This document shows positions 59,825 to 64,000 of a stretch of 64,000 nucleotides of DNA, in pieces. The notes under the pieces are model-generated. The model made no database searches. It saw only the letters and a list, made by a program, of their open reading frames with translations, and had not been told where the DNA came from. Each line of letters begins with the position of its first letter. The first letter of the stretch is position 1. Made by a program: the position numbers and the translations under genes. The DNA is from Tubulanus polymorphus (lineage: Eukaryota > Nemertea > Palaeonemertea > Tubulaniformes > Tubulanidae): assembly GCF_964204645.1 (NCBI RefSeq), contig NC_134033.1:12462155-12526154 (forward strand), given 5' to 3'.

Positions 59825-62800
59825 AGCGGTGACGACTCGCGTTCGACGCTGTTACGTAGAAACTCGCCCGGTTTCGAATTCGAATCCGAATCGTTGGAAC
59901 AGCTGGTCGTCGTGGTAGCGTCGCCTAGCGCGCCCGACGACGATTCGCTGCGTTCGATCGACGAATGACTGACGTACGACAAACGTTGCTCGTCGGCGGT
60001 GGCGCCCTCTGTAGTAGTGAAATTACTGTAGTTGGTCTGGTGCGGTATTTCGTCTAACGGACTGACGTCGTACACGCTGAGTACTGCGTCGAGTTGCTCC
60101 AACGATTTCCTCACATCTTCACTTCTGCGAAGAGAGAATAAGATTTACGAATAAAAAAAAAGAAGGCTATCAGGCAGCGCTATATGATTCATCCCTCTGC
60201 TTGTTATCAATTATCTCTCCCCGGAGAGAAATAACATCCGCGCTACGGCGTTATACGGAGTCATCTAGGCCAGATATCCAATTTCCAAAAAGTAACATCT
60301 TGCTACTCCTGAGTAATAATAGTAATAACTCGCTGCTACAGACTCGGAAGTCATCTATCCCCAGAAGTGCTCCTAGCGCAGGTATCGCAATCTCGTGCCT
60401 GGACCCCTCAAGACATTTGATACTTTATCACCATTCTTTCAATCTACGCGCGCCTAGGCTTCACATGCATTCATCCCGAACAATTTCAATTGAAAACGAA
60501 CAAGAAACACCAGAAATTAGACAATTTATCACCACGAAAAGTGATCGTCTAGGCCTAACATGTTTTCAGTACTTAACCCGAGACATTTCTAATTGAAATT
60601 GAACTAACACATGAATTACCAACACCAGACATTACACATTCAACCAGCACACTTTCTTAAAGTGATCGTACAAAATTCACCCCACAATGGAGAAAGGGAT
60701 GGTTACATGCTGATATCTGCATTGGTAGAGAACGACAGCAATAATGATACTGGGGGTGGAGGGATGGGGTGGGGCTAAGTGAGCTGCACATGGAGGCAAC
60801 TTCTATTCCGAGCCCTCTAATTACTGGTACTAAATACTGGTACTGAATACTGGTACTGAATAATGGTACATACCCTTCTAATGGCGACTGAAGATTCGAT
60901 GGTGATTTCGGTTCGGGGAATAATGCGTTACCGTCATCAACGGTAACCGTAGAATAATTCTCTAGCAACGACTCGGCTTCTAGGATCAGTTTGTCTAACT
61001 CATCAATTGATTTATTGATCTCTTCTTTCCTGGAAATATCGAGAAATCGAAAACAAATGAAAATGCATGGATTTCAACAGCATTAATATCAGTAAGTGCT
61101 GGAGATAATTTGGAAATTTAAAAAAATTTAATTCCCCAGTGTGTTGAATAACGGACATACCGTGCTATAGCGTGTCTACATCGCGGTGCAGTGTATCATT
61201 AGTTACTAATATTTCAGTATGTTTGACAGGCTCTACCATCTTTCATTAGATGTAAAAAATAATTACTAATAACATCAATACACGGCGATGCGGTGTACTG
61301 GCAAAGATCACCGGAGTTATACACCACACTGAAAGGGTTAACATATTCATGGCTGACTACAAGATGGCGCTGTATGATCAACATGGTAGCGAAGTTGTTA
61401 GATCAGCTATATATAGGACGGACATGGGATAAACTAGTCTTAAATCTAAGTCTAGACTGAGAACGGCTTATGTAATCCAGGTCACTGCTAGTGTAATCTA
61501 GGTCATCAGCGCATAATCGGAATTAATCTTTTTCAAATGAAACTGCTTCGGTGGTCCGAGAAAAAGAAGCGCATAAACTAGAACGGTAATCACAGCGCCT
61601 TCGTCCAGCGAGATCGTGAATTCCGCGTTTCCCCCTGCGGGTCGAAAATTTGTCGAGATATCATTTTGCGAACGTATCTCTCGAGAATACGAGGAGAACG
61701 GAGATTATTATGAAAACATCGATAGCCGTATGAAAGTCGCGCTAGGCTCCATTGCCATGGTAACAACCTTAAACGACAGATCGATAAAGAAGCTAATTGA
61801 TGATAGATTTTTTTTTTGTATCAGTCGTTAAGATCGTGTGGGTGTGCGCAAGCAAAATATGTCAGGCTCGTAGCAGAACAGATTTGGTAACGGTATATAG
61901 ATTCAATATAGATTCAACTGTTTCAGACAAGACTACCTCTAATTGTTGTAACTTTCACCAAAAAAAGTGACTTTAAAAATGATATTTTAATAAAAAATGA
62001 ACAAAATAATCATCCTGGTGATGAGGGTATTTTGATATTTTTGGGAGTAGCTGAACTGAAGAACTGAGTAACTGAAGAAGAATAGAAACTTCTCTCAAAT
62101 AGTAGTCATAGTCAGGTCTGCTGGGATTTGGGATGTCCGTGTTGTGACGATATATAGAGAATCCCACACTGATCTAACGAGAAAGATGAAGTCTGAAAAG
62201 TTTCGTTTAAGCTAATAAGTTATTGACTTGACATTTCGACTATATCCTCATAGTCGTCTTCATGAATGAAGATGAAAACTTCATGAACGTGACTATTGGG
62301 ATATAGTCGAAATGCCAAATCAATAACTTATTAGCTTAAACGAAACTTTTCGGACTTCATCTTTCATTACATTGGTGTGGGATTCTCTATATACAGTAAG
62401 CTTGAGATCTTAGAGCCATATAACTTGGTCTATTTATTTTGATGGAGCAGAATATTACCTCTACTGCCTTGCTACTAAGACGATGTCCTTCTAGTAGGGA
62501 ATACAAATGGAGACTGTCTTGAATAAAGAGGATATTACATATAAAATGTGTCACTTTGGAATCACTAACCAAATCTGTTAATTATACCATTATACCAATT
62601 AGCTTTGTCAGATGGGACAATGATGGGAACAATTTGCTTGTGAACCAGCTAACGGAAACAATTAGATTTAAGCTTTACCAAAAATAGCTATGAGCAATAA
62701 TGTCAAAATGCAAAAAATGTTGAAAAAATTGTTTAAAAAGATGCACTTTTAGATTGTCACAGGGAAATTGTCACAGCAAAAAAATATTGCAGGAAAAAAT

Positions 62801-63455
62801 GTCCTATTATTTCATTTTTTCACAACACATTACGAACAATTTGTACATTTTACAAATAACTCATCGCTCATTACAATAATATCCAATTCTTGTACAATTT
62901 TCACTTTTAAAAAGTGCATATAGTTTATGACTTAATTTCAAACATGGAATCTAAAACAAACTGATCGTTCCAATCATTTTAGAGTCCATGGCTTCACCAA
63001 GACAAAGATTTTGACCTATGTCTGTCAGATATTTTTCTGTCTGCAGATATTATTTCGAAACTATCACCTGCGTTTTAAATCGAATTCTTATGAACGCGAA
63101 TGCGTTTTTGTCACTTCTGTACCAGCGCCGCGCAACCTTGTATTTATCTTAAATTCCATACTCGGAATAAAATGTAATCGCATTTTTGGCAGAAAGAAAA
63201 GTGCTACAACGCATTAGATATAATAGTTTAGGACAACACGGGGGTATTCGCGATGCCGTGACATATTGCGAACGGTCTTAGACGAGGGTTTAACTTGTCA
63301 GTCGTATGATGGATAGATAGACAGTATCAGTATCGTCGTCTGCGCATCACGCGTCTATTGATTTTATAGCGAGCTGAAACCCCGATTTAACCCTTTACTC
63401 ACCAGACTCTAGGCGGCGGTGGTAGCAGTAAAACCGGGCTACCTCTCATTTTCAT
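51558..63455 (-). CDS. Espin/Forked-like actin-bundling scaffold protein
   Basis: Twelve exons on the minus strand, all phase-compatible: 63403-63455, 60874-61029, 59343-60124, 58680-58966, 56030-58100, 55373-55543, 55092-55199, 53182-53346, 52891-53100, 52567-52670, 52137-52241 and 51558-51671. They give 4326 nt, 1441 residues plus TAG. Order: short Pro-rich start (LLLPPPPRVW), acidic helical segments (IDELDKLILEAESLLE, then VRKSLEQLDAVL), a Ser-rich polyQ region, PPPPP stretches, an octapeptide repeat array, three LK(K/R)V motifs, an ELAGMLAARLRR helix, more Pro-rich sequence, then three modules: PQWKKQMIEKK, VPTWKRNLMEKK and MPEWKRNIILKKRAEE. The last two modules with their charged linkers resemble the C-terminal actin-bundling module of espin, so a role in parallel actin bundles (microvilli, stereocilia, bristles) is likely. 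No ankyrin repeats are present in the window; longer isoforms may start further upstream. The family name is inferred from the C-terminus. Confidence 0.75.
53399..53860. repeat. 25-bp minisatellite, about 18 copies, in espin-like intron
   Basis: Unit GTGGCTATATACCACTGACA + ACTGC. Variants GCG/TGTG/ATG and CTATATA/CTACATA recur in blocks of three. The last two copies are degenerate. It lies between coding exons at 55092 and 53346. Confidence 0.95.
55373..55543 (-). CDS. Espin-like exon with duplicated PELPVV(R/K)LKRV motif
   Basis: Fifty-seven codons in phase with both neighbours. The motif PELPVVRLKRVD is followed about 20 residues later by PELPVVKLKRVA, so part of the exon is an internal duplication. 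With the NIRLKKVD at the end of the previous exon there are three LK(K/R)V units in a row. LKKV is the conserved C-terminal signature of WH2 actin-binding motifs; the helical half of a WH2 is not obvious here, so actin binding is inference. Confidence 0.8.
55824..55899. repeat. 30-bp inverted repeat in an espin-like intron
   Basis: Left arm 55824-55853 (starts CTTAAGTCTAAGCCATGAC) and right arm 55870-55899 are complementary with two or three mismatches around a 16-bp loop. Confidence 0.85.
56030..58100 (-). CDS. Large low-complexity exon of the espin-like gene (690 codons)
   Basis: Acceptor at 58101-58102 (CAG) and donor at 56028-56029. The exon is read through without a stop. It is rich in Ser, Gln, His, Pro and Arg, with many PPAP/PPPPP runs and Tyr-containing short motifs (YDVYDGLYSN, EPLYEPITY) that could be phosphorylated. 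It holds polyQ runs encoded by CAA/CAG, then about ten copies of an eight-residue repeat of the type RHSSNDPM (56475-56700). It ends with GLANIRLKKVDRQG, the first of three LK(K/R)V motifs that look like the end of a WH2-type actin-monomer motif. Several long opposite-strand ORFs in this exon are by-products of its high-GC biased codons. Confidence 0.85.
56475..56700 (-). repeat. 24-bp coding minisatellite (RHSSNDPM octapeptide)
   Basis: About ten tandem 24-bp units in the large espin-like exon; each encodes RHSSNDPM or a variant (NNPT, TDQM, KDPM). Length is a multiple of three, so copy changes keep frame. Confidence 0.95.
59102..59157 (-). ncRNA. Candidate type I hammerhead ribozyme, left arm of foldback
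   Basis: Minus strand: CTGATGA (59146-59140), extra T, stem II GGCTAA/TTAGCC, GAAA (120-117), then TGTT with predicted cleavage after 59113. Stem I forms from ATTTG-TA-CGC upstream and GCG-CAAAT downstream, i.e. two helices with a TA bulge. Stem III is ATGU, able to self-pair only through G-U. All core bases match the hammerhead consensus. Confidence 0.5.
59161..59205 (+). ncRNA. Hammerhead-like core, right arm of foldback
   Basis: Plus strand: CTGATGA (59166-59172), extra T, stem II GGCTAA/TTAGCC, GAAACGTT (59192-59199). The core and stem II are perfect, but the flanks (TACAC upstream, GCGCAA downstream) do not pair, so stem I is missing. It is an inverted partner of the motif at 59102-59157 and is probably inactive alone. 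Confidence 0.4.
59790..59823 (-). repeat. Coding polyQ tract
   Basis: CTG-rich run on the plus strand encodes eleven glutamines on the minus strand in the third espin-like exon; mostly CAG codons, so likely length-polymorphic. Confidence 0.9.
61085..61337. mobile_element. Relative of the piggyBac-type MITE, opposite orientation
   Basis: Aligns along its length with the 47.4-kb element in reverse orientation (shared AGTGTGTTGAA, TTAGTTACTA, ACATCAATACAC blocks). It ends ACTGAAAGGG followed by TTAA (61338-61341). The other terminus is eroded. It lies in the first intron of the espin-like gene. Confidence 0.75.
62153..62393. mobile_element. Foldback element D, GAGAATCCCACA family
   Basis: Perfect 19-bp terminal inverted repeats (TATATAGAGAATCCCACAC at the left end), then arms with AAGTCTGAAAAGTTTCG and CTTATTAGCTTAAACGAAAC. 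The centre keeps two copies of the stem II-CGAAA part, but CUGANGA is degraded to ATGAAGA on one strand and lost on the other. It lies in the first intron of the espin-like gene. Confidence 0.8.
63403..63455 (-). CDS. Probable first coding exon of the espin-like gene
   Basis: Reads MKMRGSPVLLLPPPPRV plus two nucleotides before a GTGAGT donor, phase-matched to the next exon at 61029 (W codon split). An in-frame TAG lies directly before the ATG, so the frame cannot extend upstream in the genome. The same CTAG could also be a splice acceptor for an upstream exon. The long 2.4-kb first intron fits a 5' end. Confidence 0.55.
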
Positions 63456-64000
63456 CTAGTCATATCGACGCGACGCGTAATCAACAGTAATCACGATTCG
63501 AAAATGAAACTTTCCGACTTTCTTCGGCCGCGAGTACTGGCGACTAATTTCCGCCCGGATGAAAATCTTTAAGCCACGCATTCAATAACAGAATAACGGG
63601 CAACTTAATTCCGTATCAACTACGCGAAATCCTTGGCAACTTGTACAGTTCTAAATCCACCAATTGTTGTTAATAAGAAATATGCACAGTGACTTGCAAA
63701 CCTATGGTACCACCGACAGGGCTGGCACAGTAGGTTCTGGAAGCTCCACTTCAACTACGAGAAATTCTTTGCAACTGTTGGCAACTTTCATAGATCTACA
63801 TACGCCAAATGTTGATAAGAAATACGACTCTCACACCAATAGATTCCCAATATAATTCGACTATGGACGCGTACTGCAAGTTACGACAGCGAGCACAGAT
63901 TCTATTATGTCCTGTTATTCAACTAGCAGCAACCACCACAGTGAACTAGTAGAAACCATCAGCAATTACGGGAAACTTTTTAATCCACGCTGCTTCAGCA

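Overview
This window is nuclear DNA of an animal, not a prokaryote. Coding sequence is split into short exons with GT-AG introns. There are metazoan-specific proteins, Pol III tRNA genes with T-run terminators, and many minisatellites and foldback repeats. The domain content and repeat style suggest a marine invertebrate, possibly a lophotrochozoan, but I cannot name the species. Most single ORFs over 60 codons here are chance readings. The real genes only appear when exons are joined by splice sites and phase.

Layout. 1-22.4 kb: no gene I can support. It holds a 31-bp minisatellite (about 407-905), a probable retroelement 3' tail near 4.3 kb, weak tRNA-like fragments, and tandem repeats at 5.1, 20.5 and 21.9 kb. 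22.5-33.8 kb, plus strand: an anosmin-1 (ANOS1/KAL1) gene. It has a WAP exon, four fibronectin-III domains in nine exons, and a tail exon that ends in a hydrophobic stretch unlike the vertebrate tail. Its introns hold three intact tRNA genes: two tRNA-Tyr(GUA), each with a 19-nt intron, on the minus strand, and one tRNA-Leu(AAG) on the plus strand. 38.96-42.69 kb, minus strand: a complete seven-exon GTF2F2 (TFIIF beta, RAP30) gene of 248 residues, tail-to-tail with anosmin. 43-51.5 kb: repeats and one doubtful unassigned exon. 51.56-63.46 kb, minus strand: a 12-exon gene of 1441 codons for an espin/Forked-type actin-bundling protein. It has proline-rich, polyQ and octapeptide-repeat regions, three LK(K/R)V motifs, and three C-terminal P-x-W-K-(R/K) modules like the espin actin-bundling module.

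The three protein genes have no obvious functional link: extracellular matrix/neurite guidance, general transcription, and actin bundles.

The most interesting signal lies in the repeats. Several 190-240-bp foldback elements (37.2, 44.0, 44.3, 59.0 and 62.2 kb) carry a motif at their centre that matches a small type I hammerhead ribozyme: CUGANGA-like core, hairpin II, CGAAACGU(C/U), and in three cases a pairing stem I. Stem II differs between families but stays base-paired. The stem III part is only the palindrome ACGU, which fits the dimer-type hammerheads known from Penelope-like retroelements. All copies here have one extra U between the core and stem II. Other mobile DNA includes a TTAA-flanked piggyBac-type MITE with two relatives, a pair of hAT-like MITEs, a 540-bp foldback at 37.5 kb, and a duplicated tRNA-Pro-like SINE inside GTF2F2.
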